Below, one piece after another: positions 1 through 8,697 of a stretch of DNA of 27,404 nt; positions within the stretch are counted from its first letter, which is position 1; every line of letters starts with the position of its first letter. The translations under genes and the position numbers were made by a program. The stretch is taken from positions 1 to 27,404 of IMG/VR virus record IMGVR_UViG_3300045996_004609. One strand, written 5' to 3'. Source of the stretch: a virus. The notes beneath the pieces are model-generated. The model made no database searches, was not told where the DNA came from, and saw nothing but the letters and a program-made list of their open reading frames with translations.

Positions 1-1164
1 TCAGGCGGCGAGGCTGTTGCTCGCAAAGCGTTGCACGAAAGACGACACCAGTTTTTGTGCGGGGGGCGCAAGGCGCGCCGCCGCCTTGTTGAACTGCGTC
101 GCGAAGAATCCGCGCTTCTGCGCGGCATATTGCGGGTTTTCTTTTTCGAAGTCCTTGAGCAGCGTATCGCGCCGTTCATTCGACGGGTGGGATGCGTTGA
201 TGAAGCGGTTCAGCCAGGATGTTTCGGCGGGCTTCGGCGGCTCCAGCCCTTGTGACCGGTATTGGTATTCCGTCTCGATGCGCTTCATCTTGACCATCGC
301 GGTCTTGATCTTGGTGAGTGCGGTTGTCAAATCACCCGTGCCGCCGGTCATTAATGCCGCGCCGCGGTCGCACATTTCTTCCTGATGGCGCGATTTGATC
401 GATTTCAGCGCGCGTCCCACAACATTGCTCGCGATGACAACGCCAATCACGGGCAGCAGCGGCAGCGGTCCTGCGATGGCCGCAACGATCAGGCTGGCAT
501 TGATAATGCCGTTCAGCGGCATCCGCGCCAGCCATTTCACGCCGTTCTTGGGGTGGTCGAGCGCCACATGGGTCATTTCATGCGCCACCACCGCGCGCAG
601 CTCGCCTGCATCCAGCTCCTTCAGCGCGCCTTTGCCCAGCATGATGACGGGGTCTTTGCCGGAGGGACGCGTCGTCGTGCCGGCCATATAATCGGAGACA
701 AGCCCGCCCAGCGTCGCGCGGCCTTCTTTCTTAAAGAACTGCTCGATCACGAAGACCTTCGGCACCTGTTGCAGGTTCGCGGCCTTCGCCAGATGCAGGT
801 ATTCGTCCACAAATGTCGGATGCTCCGCGCCGAATTTCACCTGAAACGCGTTGCGGTCTTTCGGGTTCGTGAAATCGAATTCCTGGAAATCGCCGCTTTT
901 GTGTTTCAGCAGCAGCTTTTCATGCACCATGTCGACGGCCTTGGTGACGCCCAACCGCGACAGCGCCCAGAAACCCAGCGCGACCGGTGCCGCCACCACC
1001 ATGCCGCCGATCATCGGCGCGAGCATCGCCAGCTTGACGCCCAGAATGCCGATATGCCCGGCATCCGGCAGGTACTCGCCTTTTATCTTTTCGGGCAGCG
1101 TCTGGAACTGGCGGATCGCGCCGGTCTTTTCGTCAACAAAGGGGGAGGGGATTGCATCTGCCAT
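1..1164 (-). CDS. M48-family membrane-associated zinc metalloprotease
   Basis: Predicted zinc endopeptidase of the M48 (HtpX/Ste24-like) family, 387 aa. The zinc motif HEMTH is at residues 195-199. The third-ligand motif EExCD is near 262-266, and the family's late HPSNERR motif is near 326-332. Hydrophobic stretches at about 41-70 and 217-250 should anchor it in the membrane, with the catalytic site between them as in HtpX. I chose the ATG at 1164 because AGGAG lies just upstream; an upstream TTG at 1257 lies beyond the likely promoter. HtpX-type enzymes degrade damaged membrane proteins, but the substrate here is unknown. It is divergent from the ankyrin gene at 1518 and looks like a host gene beside the phage block. 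The stop codon is at the window edge, so the gene is complete. Confidence 0.9.
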   Translation of the reverse strand: MADAIPSPFVDEKTGAIRQFQTLPEKIKGEYLPDAGHIGILGVKLAMLAPMIGGMVVAAPVALGFWALSRLGVTKAVDMVHEKLLLKHKSGDFQEFDFTNPKDRNAFQVKFGAEHPTFVDEYLHLAKAANLQQVPKVFVIEQFFKKEGRATLGGLVSDYMAGTTTRPSGKDPVIMLGKGALKELDAGELRAVVAHEMTHVALDHPKNGVKWLARMPLNGIINASLIVAAIAGPLPLLPVIGVVIASNVVGRALKSIKSRHQEEMCDRGAALMTGGTGDLTTALTKIKTAMVKMKRIETEYQYRSQGLEPPKPAETSWLNRFINASHPSNERRDTLLKDFEKENPQYAAQKRGFFATQFNKAAARLAPPAQKLVSSFVQRFASNSLAA

Positions 1165-1199
1165 CGTCGTCTCCTGCTGTCGCTTGAAGCTCGACAGAA

Positions 1200-1227
1200 A
1201 GCCTATCAAGACTGCACGGATTGTCAA
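1200..1227 (-). promoter_or_regulatory. Candidate promoter of the M48 protease
   Basis: On the minus strand a perfect TTGACA (1222-1227) is followed after 16 bases by TAGGCT (1200-1205), which matches the -10 consensus in three of six positions. The leader to the ATG at 1164 would be about 30 bases and contains the AGGAG site. The call rests on the -35 box and position only. Confidence 0.4.
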
Positions 1228-1459
1228 ACCCGCGGGCTTTTTAGTTGACCCGCTCAAATATTTTCACGCTCTGGAAAATGAGGTGTAAAAAAAGTTTATT
1301 AACAGGTGATGTCATTTTAATTGAAGGAAAGGCGCGAAGTGCATGGAAAGGATTCAGTTTTTTTCCGGCGTTTTTCAGCACGTGCCTGAATGGTGTTAAG
1401 TTCCGGAACTTGCAGCAAAGATTTTGCGTTTTCCCATCATCTAGTACGCTATAGTAAAC

Positions 1460-1468
1460 TTATCCACA
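1460..1468 (+). promoter_or_regulatory. Single consensus DnaA box
   Basis: TTATCCACA matches the strict DnaA box. It lies five bases after the TATAGT -10 candidate of the ankyrin gene, close to where transcription would start, so DnaA could in principle regulate this gene. No cluster of boxes or AT-rich unwinding element is nearby, so this is not an origin. A chance match is possible. Confidence 0.35.
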
Positions 1469-1517
1469 AGATCTAGTGCCGCCACTTTGTTCCCGTTTAA
1501 CGAAAGTGAGTACACTT

Positions 1518-2132
1518 ATGACTGCACCCGCAATGAATACCGACTTGCTCGCGTATAACTTCAACTTGGGTACCACGAACTTTACAGCGCATATCAACCG
1601 CGATACGGCTGAACAGCCCCTGCCGGTCGTCGGCAAGAGCTTCATGCACGAACTCGCGCGCGAAGGCGATGTCCTCTCCGCAGAAGTCATCATGGACAAG
1701 GGCGGCGAGATCGATGCCCCCGACGACGAAGGCCGTCGCCCCCTGCACGAGGCTGCTTTCTTCGGCAAGCTCGACATGGTGCAATTCCTCGTCGCGATGG
1801 GCGCGGTGAAAGACGCACCCGTTCACCCCTTCGGCTACACCGCGCTCTGGTTCGCCGTCACGCGCGGGCATTTCGATGTTGCGAAATACCTGCTCGAAAA
1901 AGGCGCGAACGTGAATGTCGCCGACGCGCTCAACGGCCAGACGCTTCTTCACATCACTGCACTGCGCGGCGACATGAAGATGGCGGGCCTGCTGATCGCC
2001 GCCGGCATCCAGACGCTGACCGAAGACAAGCAGGGCAAAACTGCCCGCGACGCCGCCGCCCGCGGCAACCACAAGCAGCTGGAATCGGTCCTGCTGAAGG
2101 TGATGGAACACCATGCTCGTTTTGCGGCGTAA
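1518..2132 (+). CDS. Small ankyrin-repeat protein
   Basis: A 204-aa protein with about four ankyrin repeats between residues 45 and 195. Recognisable repeat cores are RRPLHEAA (73-80), YTALWFAV (107-114), QTLLHITA (141-148) and KTARDAAA (174-181). Ankyrin repeats bind other proteins; the partner is unknown. There is no signal peptide or membrane segment, so it is probably cytoplasmic unless exported by a dedicated system. The first 40 residues are not repeat-like. The ATG at 1518 has a modest GTGAG upstream; a second ATG lies five codons later (1533). It ends three bases from the end of the convergent phage lysis genes, with no terminator between. It is probably host DNA at the left edge of the phage block, or cargo of it. 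Confidence 0.85.
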   Translation: MTAPAMNTDLLAYNFNLGTTNFTAHINRDTAEQPLPVVGKSFMHELAREGDVLSAEVIMDKGGEIDAPDDEGRRPLHEAAFFGKLDMVQFLVAMGAVKDAPVHPFGYTALWFAVTRGHFDVAKYLLEKGANVNVADALNGQTLLHITALRGDMKMAGLLIAAGIQTLTEDKQGKTARDAAARGNHKQLESVLLKVMEHHARFAA

Positions 2133-2135
2133 GCG

Positions 2136-2342
2136 TTAGGGGCTGCACAGCTCCAGCCAGACGGCGTTGTTGTTGTCCGTCATGGCCTTTGTTTCCTCGG
2201 TGTCGGATGACGCCGTATAGACCGGTTTATAGATTTCACAAAAATCACCGCGTGAAGCGGGCGCGCAGGCGCTCAGCATAGCCAGCATCGCGGCGCAGGC
2301 GGTCGCGGATGCCAGCCGCTTTCTCGACGCTTGTCTTGTCAT
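2136..2342 (-). CDS. o-spanin, Rz1-like outer-membrane lipoprotein
   Basis: A 68-aa lipoprotein with basic N-terminus, hydrophobic core and lipobox LSAC ending at Cys26, giving a mature protein of about 43 aa. It contains further cysteines near both ends of the mature part. o-Spanins sit in the outer membrane and, with an inner-membrane i-spanin, disrupt the outer membrane in the last step of phage lysis. Its start lies inside the i-spanin gene in another frame, with AAAGGAG upstream, and it runs about 110 bases beyond it. This overlapping arrangement is typical of Rz/Rz1 pairs. Sequence conservation is low in this class, so the call rests on lipobox, size and gene order. Confidence 0.75.
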   Translation of the reverse strand: MTRQASRKRLASATACAAMLAMLSACAPASRGDFCEIYKPVYTASSDTEETKAMTDNNNAVWLELCSP

Positions 2343-2448
2343 GCTCCAACTCCTTTACCTTCTGATCCGATCTGCCCGCGTGATAGGCGATGAAACAGGC
2401 GAGACCCAGTGCTCCGGACCCCAGTAAAACCAGCCACAGCGCGCTCAT
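2245..2448 (-). CDS. i-spanin, Rz-like inner-membrane protein
   Basis: A 67-aa protein with an N-terminal membrane anchor (about residues 4-23) followed by a charged, helix-forming periplasmic part. This is the expected build of an i-spanin, although it is shorter than classical Rz (about 150 aa). It would span the periplasm with the lipoprotein at 2136-2342 and fuse the membranes after the cell wall is cut. Its ATG overlaps the holin stop codon (ATGA), implying translational coupling. The o-spanin begins within it. The identification comes mainly from topology and position. Confidence 0.7.
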   Translation of the reverse strand: MSALWLVLLGSGALGLACFIAYHAGRSDQKVKELEHDKTSVEKAAGIRDRLRRDAGYAERLRARFTR

Positions 2449-2627
2449 GATGCCTTATCCCGCGTGAAGGCGCCGATAATGCCCGCCGCCGCCATGCCGG
2501 CTGCGATAATCGCTTCCTGCTGCTCTGGCGACAGCACAAGCCCCAGCGCGGTCGCGCAGGAGATGAGGCCGAGCCATGTCGATCTCTCCTTGATGCGGTC
2601 GGTGATGAAGGTAATGATTTTTTGCAT
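2445..2627 (-). CDS. Phage holin, small two-helix type
   Basis: A 60-aa protein with two hydrophobic segments (about 18-33 and 39-54) separated by the turn LSPEQQEA, a pattern seen in small holins of alphaproteobacterial phages. It has a charged N-terminus and a short basic tail. Holins open the inner membrane and release or activate the endolysin. The ATG at 2627 has AAAGGAA upstream; an in-frame start further up lies inside the endolysin gene and is not needed. It sits between endolysin and spanins, the usual lysis order. Confidence 0.75.
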   Translation of the reverse strand: MQKIITFITDRIKERSTWLGLISCATALGLVLSPEQQEAIIAAGMAAAGIIGAFTRDKAS

Positions 2628-2631
2628 GATG

Positions 2632-3063
2632 TTATTCCTTTCCCAGCGCAAGGCTTGCGGCCTGCGCATATAATTCGGGGGCGTACCAGTCGCCTTTCCC
2701 GTTTTCGTGGTTGACGATGGCGCGGGCGAGCCCTGCCAGCGTTGCCGGTTTTGTCAGGTCCAGCACCTGTTGCCGCGTGACACCCAGCTGCCTTGCGACA
2801 TTCTCGGCGTAATGGTCAGTCGTATTCTCGTGCGGCGGGGCGTAGCGGTTGATGATGCTCTGCACGGTGTCGAGGTCGTATTTGCGGTGATAGGTCAGCA
2901 GCAAAATCATCAGCGCGCGCAGACCCAGCAGCGGCGATTCAAATTCGACGAAGGCCGTGTCGGTCTGCAGCTTCCGCTGCCCGCGCCATTTCGCGCTGGA
3001 CAGGCGGATATTGCCGGGGTTGTTGTTGCGGATGCCGCGCGGCAGGAACAGGGGCGTGTTCAT
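2632..3063 (-). CDS. Endolysin-like peptidoglycan hydrolase (P5-type)
   Basis: A 143-aa protein beginning with the motif GIRNNNPGNIR (residues 10-20). This motif is typical of phage proteins often labelled 'structural protein P5' and thought to be cell-wall hydrolases. Later it has the family-like segments FESPLLGLRA and INRYAPPHEN. I chose ATG 3063, with GGGAG upstream, just after the stop of the preceding gene. There is no signal peptide, so release through the holin encoded next is likely. I cannot assign the bond it cuts or catalytic residues with confidence. Its place at the head of the holin-spanin set supports a lysis role. Confidence 0.75.
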   Translation of the reverse strand: MNTPLFLPRGIRNNNPGNIRLSSAKWRGQRKLQTDTAFVEFESPLLGLRALMILLLTYHRKYDLDTVQSIINRYAPPHENTTDHYAENVARQLGVTRQQVLDLTKPATLAGLARAIVNHENGKGDWYAPELYAQAASLALGKE

Positions 3064-3064
3064 G

Positions 3065-3295
3065 TCAGTTACGCTCCCGCATGTAAAGCTCGATGCGGTT
3101 GATGCCTTCCGCCAGCGATGTGATGCGTTGTTCAAGCGCCACCAGCCTTTCTGCCGTATGTTCGTTGGATGAAATCCATTTTTCGATGAATTCGATGCGC
3201 CGCGTGATGCTGGCCGCCCACCACACCGTCGTCACCAGATGGACGAGCAGGGTCAGCGACAGCGTCAGCAGGGCGACGGCCGTATTGTCGATCAT
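3065..3295 (-). CDS. Small membrane protein with coiled coil, lysis-module
   Basis: A 76-aa protein with one N-terminal membrane segment (about 5-28) and a heptad-like charged helix (about 33-70, LVALEQRITSLAEGINRIEL). Similar small proteins of unknown function often precede endolysins in phages of Alphaproteobacteria. It could be an antiholin or an accessory lysis factor, but nothing in the sequence proves this. It ends two bases before the endolysin ATG and starts 14 bases after the tail-fibre stop, so it belongs to the same transcript. Confidence 0.7.
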   Translation of the reverse strand: MIDNTAVALLTLSLTLLVHLVTTVWWAASITRRIEFIEKWISSNEHTAERLVALEQRITSLAEGINRIELYMRERN

Positions 3296-3309
3296 GATGT
3301 AAAGCTTCC

Positions 3310-4632
3310 TTATCCCTTGATTTCGCGCACGACCAGCGTTGCGGCGGATGCCCCGCCATAGAGCCGCGACGATGTCGTGCCGTTCAGGCGGCAGCTGCCG
3401 CTATTCGCGCCGACGCGGATTTTGTAGGTGCGGGCCGATGTTGAACCCGCGCTTTCCTGATAGATCAGCCCGATCGGCCCCGGCAGGCTGATGCTGCCCG
3501 CGACACCCGCGCTCGCCGCCAGCGCGCTGGCGCCGGAATCCTTGAACAGGGCGGCAATGATGCTGACAGTGCCAGCCGCCGCCCCAATCGCACGGAACTC
3601 GACCTCGATCGTGCTGGATGCGGATGTGGGCGTAATCGAAACCGTCACGATTTCCGATCCTTCGGTGTTTTGCGGGATGGTATCGTCGCTCGGGATGGTG
3701 GTCGACAGGTCGGCATTGGCGGTATAACTCGCCGCCACCGACTGGACGACCGCGCCGACGGGCATATCCAAACGTGCCAGCGCCGCGACTGGCTTGCCCG
3801 ATGCAGGGTGATAGGCAAGGCATTGCCAGTTGCCGCCCGATACGCGCACGAATTCCGCCACATCGCCTGTATCCGTCGTGATATTCGCCCCGCTTGGTAA
3901 AATCAGCGAGGTTGCGTTATGCGTCAGCGTCAGCACGGATTGGAATTTCACCCAGACATGGTTGCGCCCCGTCGATGTGCCGAGGCTGGTGATGGTCGTC
4001 GTGCCGCTGATCTCGACATAATCGCTGTTCGCCGCACCGATATCGGTTGTTGCGGCGGATGCCACCGCCGTTCCCCGCGCCAGCAGGTAATTGCCGGTGA
4101 TGGCAGGGTTGGTCAGGATAAAATTCGTGCCATCATAGACAAGTACGAACACACCGCCCGCTACCATCGCATTGGCTGGCGTATCGCTGCCGTCCTGCAT
4201 CTTGATCGCTTTTGTGCCGAGCGCGTTCACGTTGATCGTGCTCGCCCCCGTCGCGGCATTCGCGGGCTTCAAAACCACGACCTGCCCCGCCGCATAGGCA
4301 GAAATCGCTGGCACGGGGGCCACGGCATAGGCATTCGCCGCGCCCGTATCCGCCGCATAATTGAGGTATTTCAGCGCGGCAGTGCCATGGTAAGGCTGGA
4401 ACGCGTTGGATGACGCATTGATGCTGCCGAGCGCAATCCAGTCCGCGCCGTCATGCAGTTTCAAAAGCCAGGGCGTCGCTGAATCATCGAGCCAGATGGC
4501 ACCCGCCTCCGCATAATCGGGGGCGGTCGATCCCTTGTGGTGCGACAGCAGGGCTTTCTTGCCGTCATTGTCTTCCTGCCGATAGGTGAGGCCGGTCTTA
4601 TTGGCGCCGATGGTCGGGCTTGCCTGTGACAT
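3310..4632 (-). CDS. Tail fibre or receptor-binding protein
   Basis: A 440-aa protein rich in Ala, Ser, Thr and Gly, with beta-rich repetitive composition and no signal peptide. The N-terminal part has the pattern GAIWLDDSATPWLLKLHDG, seen in many phage tail-fibre attachment regions. The C-terminal part resembles a globular beta-sandwich tip. It follows the TipJ tail-tip gene by 27 bases and precedes the lysis genes, the normal place for a receptor-binding fibre. AAGGAA lies before the ATG. The receptor is unknown. No intramolecular chaperone domain or enzymatic domain is evident. Confidence 0.75.
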   Translation of the reverse strand: MSQASPTIGANKTGLTYRQEDNDGKKALLSHHKGSTAPDYAEAGAIWLDDSATPWLLKLHDGADWIALGSINASSNAFQPYHGTAALKYLNYAADTGAANAYAVAPVPAISAYAAGQVVVLKPANAATGASTINVNALGTKAIKMQDGSDTPANAMVAGGVFVLVYDGTNFILTNPAITGNYLLARGTAVASAATTDIGAANSDYVEISGTTTITSLGTSTGRNHVWVKFQSVLTLTHNATSLILPSGANITTDTGDVAEFVRVSGGNWQCLAYHPASGKPVAALARLDMPVGAVVQSVAASYTANADLSTTIPSDDTIPQNTEGSEIVTVSITPTSASSTIEVEFRAIGAAAGTVSIIAALFKDSGASALAASAGVAGSISLPGPIGLIYQESAGSTSARTYKIRVGANSGSCRLNGTTSSRLYGGASAATLVVREIKG

Positions 4633-4659
4633 GTGGTTTCCTTTTCGTGAATGTGGTTG

Positions 4660-7600
4660 TCAGGTTTGTTCGCCGTAGCCGCGCGCGAGGTAATCGAAGC
4701 TGCGCGCGATGCCTGCGCCCCCCGCGCTGAAGAAGCGGATGGTGAAGCCGCCCGGGCTTTGTGCGGTGATCGTGTAATATTCGCCCGTGCCCATATCGCG
4801 CGGCGTCACGGTGATGGCGGGCGTATCGCGGAAGGCACGCGCGAAGGCAACGGTCAAGCCCGCCGCCTCCGCCGTCACACTGCGTCCGCTGTAAATGCGG
4901 TCGGGCATGTCGATATCGACGCTCAGCTGCGATATCGACGGCGTGATATTCGCCGCCGCCGCGTCCAGCAGCACACGGAATTCAAACCCCCGCGCCGTAT
5001 AGTCGCCGACGACGAAGGGTATCCAGTCCGACCAGACGGGCGAGACATCCGGATTGTCGGGCGTATGGCGCAGCTGCAATTGTAGCGACCATTGCGACGG
5101 GTCGATGTCGTCGTCCATGGTTTCGATGTCATCAAAATTGCCCCAGCTGTCCACACCCGCATTCAGGTCGATACCGGCAACCGCCATGCGGGCCGTCAGG
5201 CGGGAGGTATAAACAGCGCCAAGGTCGACCGTACCGGCGAATTCATACATGCCGGTGTCGCACAGGCCTTGCTCGCCGATATCGATGTTCTCTACGGTAT
5301 CAAAATCCGCCCAGTCGTCGATGCTGTCGCGCCCCGACAATTGCAGCGCGCCAGCGCTGGTGGCGGCATTCGTTTTGACACCCGCAAAATCCGGGTTTTC
5401 CGTGACGGTGAATATCGCGTTCTGCCCTGCGCCGCTCACACCGGTCGCCGCAACCGCCGCATGCGCGCTCATGCGCCCGCCCACATCGACCGCTTTCAGC
5501 AGATACGTCCCCGCCGCCGCCGGCACGGTCGCCGCTGTCGCATCGCGCGGGATGCTGGCGATAATATCGACCGCGCCGCTCCAGTTCGCACCCGCCTGCG
5601 GGGAAAAGCGTAAGTTATAGCCGCCAAGGTCAAGATCGCTTACCGCGTCCCATGACAGATGCGCCGTATCGCCCAGCACATTGATGCTGAACTCCATGAC
5701 ATCCGACGGCAGCGCAGTCGTTCCTTCTACACGGTGGCCGGATATCAGCAGCGCTTCCGACACATAGCCAGCCGTGGTGGCATAGCGGATTTGCAGGTCA
5801 TAGGTTTCGCCCTCCGCCACATCTGTCACGGAAATGCGTCCGCCCGCCTGTGCCGCGATTTCGGCAGGGCGGAAACCTGTTTCATCCCGCGCGCGGATCA
5901 GCACCTGCGGCGTCAGGCCGGATCGCGGCGGTGCCTGCAGCGTGATCAGGATGCGCGTTTGCAGCGACCCGTCGGTATTGCGGATCAACGCTTCCTCCCC
6001 CGATTGTATTTCGTTCAGGACCGGCACGGGCGGGCGCTGCAATTCGGCTGGTACGGTCACATGGCTGTTGAAGGCCGGAATGCTGCCCGTATCCGCCGCA
6101 TGAACGCCCGGCGCGGCATCGACACAAGTGATGCGCGCCGACAGGTCGCGCTGCGGCACGATCGCCTTGACGACCAGCTCCACGCTTTCCAGTCCCGCCT
6201 CGCCGAACATGGCGAGGTCATCTGCTGCTGGCCTATCGGCGACAGGGGATACAAAAAGAAGTTCTTTGGTGTTCCCCGCCACCGTCTGCACGGTCGTCAC
6301 CATCGTCGCCCCGTCCGCCCTCCTGAACCGGATGGCATAGGTCTTGCCGCTTTCCATCGAAACGATGGCATCCAGTACAACGCCGATCGTGTTTGCGCCA
6401 TCGGTTAACACCGATTTCACGCGCCCCGTCATCAGGCCGAACAGCGGCACGTCATGCGAAAAGCGGATCAGGTCGCCGCGCGTGCAGACGATATGCTCGA
6501 TATCGCAGGAAAAGCTGTAGGTTTCAGGCCGCAGGCGCGCGGTTGCGATATGATACCGCCCGTCGCGCCAGGCCTGCTGCGCGTCGGTCACGCCCGGCAG
6601 TTCCAGCGACTCATACGCTTGCGTATTCGTCTCGTCATAACCGTCGTCATAAACCAGCCGCTCGTCCTGCAGCCAGCCCTTGGCGCGGTTGATGAACCGC
6701 ACGCGCAATCCGCTCGGCAGATCGTCGAATTCCTTGCGCCCCTCGAACCCGTAACTGTTGCGCGGCGTGAAGTGTTGGATAGGTACGCTCTGCGCGCGGT
6801 CCTCCACCACGCCCCATTTGCCGTCCAGCAAAGTCGGGCTTGCGCGGCCCGTGGCCGCGATGCTGTGCAGCATCTCCCGCACCGAAATATCGTAATCGAC
6901 CACCATGTTGAAGCTGCGACCCGCAGCGGCACAGGCCTCGTGCCATTCCTGCAATCGCGGCAGGTCAAGGCGTGAATCGCTTAAGGGCCGCGCGTTGGCG
7001 CTGCCTTGCAAGACATGGCGGAACAGCGCGGCCGGATTGGCGGTTTCCTGCACCACCCAGTTTTCCCCGTCCCAATCGGGCAGGATCGACGACACCACGC
7101 CGTTGAAGCGGTCGATCAGCCCGTTCAGCTGCCCCGTCGCCTTGATGCGAAGCGCGGTCATCGCAAGGTTCGGCATCCGCACCGGATAGGCGTAGCGGAT
7201 GGTACGCAGCGCCGTCCACACTGTTTCATCGAAAATGCGGTTGCTGTCATCAGCATCCGCCGTCATGCGGCGCACACGCACATCATATTGTCCCTTAGGG
7301 ACTTTGAAGGTGACGGTTTCCCGCAAGGCCGATGTCTGCTTACCGGTAATTTCGATACCGGGGAATTGCAGCCCGCCTGCGGCGATGTTCAGCTTGTTGG
7401 CCTCCGCATCCGCCGTCACAGCAAAGTCGTTTTCCGTTTCAAAATTGACACCGAAGATGGTCGGGTCGCGTTCGTCCGTGATATCTTCCGGAGCAATAAT
7501 ATCGCTGCCGTCCGACCGCCGCGCGATTCGTGCCAGCGGAATTTTATTCGCGGGGATCGCGGGAACTTCCGCTTCCCCGTCATCCACGCCGATGCGGAAC

Positions 7601-8694
7601 ACCGTGCCGCGTATGATCGACAAAGCTGCGCTCGCCGCATCCAGCACCACGCGGTCGACGCGCATCGCGACGCTGCTGCCATCCTTGGTGCGATAGGGGG
7701 CAGGTTTTACGCCTAACGCCAATTCCCGCGCGGCATGGCCGGTGAAATCCTCGGACCCTGCGCTCCAACTGTTCGTGCCGGCCAGCGCATATTGCACCTC
7801 GATCCGCACCGATGCCGGCAACCGCCCGCCGCCCCCACCGAACTTCACCAGTCCGCGCGGCAGGGTAATATCGACGCCGATTTCATCGGCATCGGCTTCG
7901 GTGGTGCGGGTGATATAACCGGTCGCCTGCGTTGCCGCCGCGCCAAGGTCGTTTTGCAACACGCTGTTGCTGTACAGTGTCAGCGGTGCGTCATCGGGGT
8001 ATCCTTCACGTGTTTCGATCTCCACACCCTCGAAAGACGACAGCGGCGTCTCGCCGATTTTCAGGTCGGTAATTTTCAGCGGGCCATAGCCCCAGACGAA
8101 TAGCAGGCGCAAGTATTGATCGGACCCGACGGTTTCGGTATAGGGCAGCGCGCCGAAGGGCGGCACGAAACGGTGACGGCCCAGCACGCGCGGCACGCGG
8201 CCAAAGGGTTGTGCGCGGTTCTGCGCGCCCTGAATAAACAGCGTCGGGCTTTCCTTCTGCGATGACAAACGCGGGCGGCCGGGCGGGGCCAGCGCGTTCA
8301 GCGCCAGCTTGCCGACAAGACTTAAACCTGTCGTTAGCAGCTTGCCCGTGATGCTCCCCGCCGCTGCGCCGAAGGCGCCCAGCAGCCCCGCGCCCAGTTG
8401 CGGCATCACGGCGGTCAGCGCGAGCGACAGGATGGTGCGCAGCGGGTTCTTCGACCCGCCGCCGCCCATCGGCACGGCGCGGATCGTCAGCACCGTGCCA
8501 GCCTTCGGGCGCAAATGCGGCCAGTTTTCGCGTGGGATATAATGTCCGTCCAGCCATGCATGCAGGAATGCGCCGCGCAAGCCGCCACTCATGCCGGCGG
8601 CGATATCGGCAACTGTCGCGCCCGCCGGAAACTGCGCAGTAATCCGCTCCGCCGCAAAGGGATGCGGCGCGAGTGTCACGTTGATGTCTGTCAT
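4660..8694 (-). CDS. TipJ-family tail-tip / host-specificity protein (lambda gpJ-like)
   Basis: A 1344-aa central tail-tip protein. Residues 1-75 form a small beta-grasp-like start (PHPFAAERITAQFPAGATV). A Gly/Ala-rich hydrophobic segment follows at about 85-135. Next is the large tail hub region of the Phage-tail_3/TipJ type (about 160-850, including WGYGPLKITDLKIGETPL), then fibronectin-III-like domains (about 890-1080) and a beta-rich C-terminus. In siphophages this protein caps the tail tube and carries fibres. It starts three bases after the NlpC/P60 stop with only a weak ribosome site, suggesting translational coupling. The tail tip therefore differs from RcGTA, which uses a TIM-barrel-containing gp15. 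Confidence 0.88.
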   Translation of the reverse strand: MTDINVTLAPHPFAAERITAQFPAGATVADIAAGMSGGLRGAFLHAWLDGHYIPRENWPHLRPKAGTVLTIRAVPMGGGGSKNPLRTILSLALTAVMPQLGAGLLGAFGAAAGSITGKLLTTGLSLVGKLALNALAPPGRPRLSSQKESPTLFIQGAQNRAQPFGRVPRVLGRHRFVPPFGALPYTETVGSDQYLRLLFVWGYGPLKITDLKIGETPLSSFEGVEIETREGYPDDAPLTLYSNSVLQNDLGAAATQATGYITRTTEADADEIGVDITLPRGLVKFGGGGGRLPASVRIEVQYALAGTNSWSAGSEDFTGHAARELALGVKPAPYRTKDGSSVAMRVDRVVLDAASAALSIIRGTVFRIGVDDGEAEVPAIPANKIPLARIARRSDGSDIIAPEDITDERDPTIFGVNFETENDFAVTADAEANKLNIAAGGLQFPGIEITGKQTSALRETVTFKVPKGQYDVRVRRMTADADDSNRIFDETVWTALRTIRYAYPVRMPNLAMTALRIKATGQLNGLIDRFNGVVSSILPDWDGENWVVQETANPAALFRHVLQGSANARPLSDSRLDLPRLQEWHEACAAAGRSFNMVVDYDISVREMLHSIAATGRASPTLLDGKWGVVEDRAQSVPIQHFTPRNSYGFEGRKEFDDLPSGLRVRFINRAKGWLQDERLVYDDGYDETNTQAYESLELPGVTDAQQAWRDGRYHIATARLRPETYSFSCDIEHIVCTRGDLIRFSHDVPLFGLMTGRVKSVLTDGANTIGVVLDAIVSMESGKTYAIRFRRADGATMVTTVQTVAGNTKELLFVSPVADRPAADDLAMFGEAGLESVELVVKAIVPQRDLSARITCVDAAPGVHAADTGSIPAFNSHVTVPAELQRPPVPVLNEIQSGEEALIRNTDGSLQTRILITLQAPPRSGLTPQVLIRARDETGFRPAEIAAQAGGRISVTDVAEGETYDLQIRYATTAGYVSEALLISGHRVEGTTALPSDVMEFSINVLGDTAHLSWDAVSDLDLGGYNLRFSPQAGANWSGAVDIIASIPRDATAATVPAAAGTYLLKAVDVGGRMSAHAAVAATGVSGAGQNAIFTVTENPDFAGVKTNAATSAGALQLSGRDSIDDWADFDTVENIDIGEQGLCDTGMYEFAGTVDLGAVYTSRLTARMAVAGIDLNAGVDSWGNFDDIETMDDDIDPSQWSLQLQLRHTPDNPDVSPVWSDWIPFVVGDYTARGFEFRVLLDAAAANITPSISQLSVDIDMPDRIYSGRSVTAEAAGLTVAFARAFRDTPAITVTPRDMGTGEYYTITAQSPGGFTIRFFSAGGAGIARSFDYLARGYGEQT

Positions 8695-8697
8695 TTT

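Larger units (their letters stand above)
1165..1517. other. Divergent intergenic region, AT-richer than its surroundings
   Basis: This 353-base gap separates the minus-strand M48 gene from the plus-strand ankyrin gene. It holds the M48 promoter candidate, a plus-strand -10-like TATAGT at 1450-1455 with only a weak -35 (TTGCGT at 1424-1429, 20-base spacing), and a consensus DnaA box at 1460-1468. I see no convincing gene or RNA in it. Confidence 0.6.

Noticed and set aside
385-1248. Open frame of 287 codons opposite the M48 protease
   Set aside because: Composition is Arg/His/Gln-rich and no motif is visible; the opposite strand carries the full protease signature.
1228-1250. Terminator at the GC-rich palindrome CCCGCGGG with a following T-run
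   Set aside because: It lies upstream of both divergent genes, where no transcript should end, and overlaps the promoter region of the protease.
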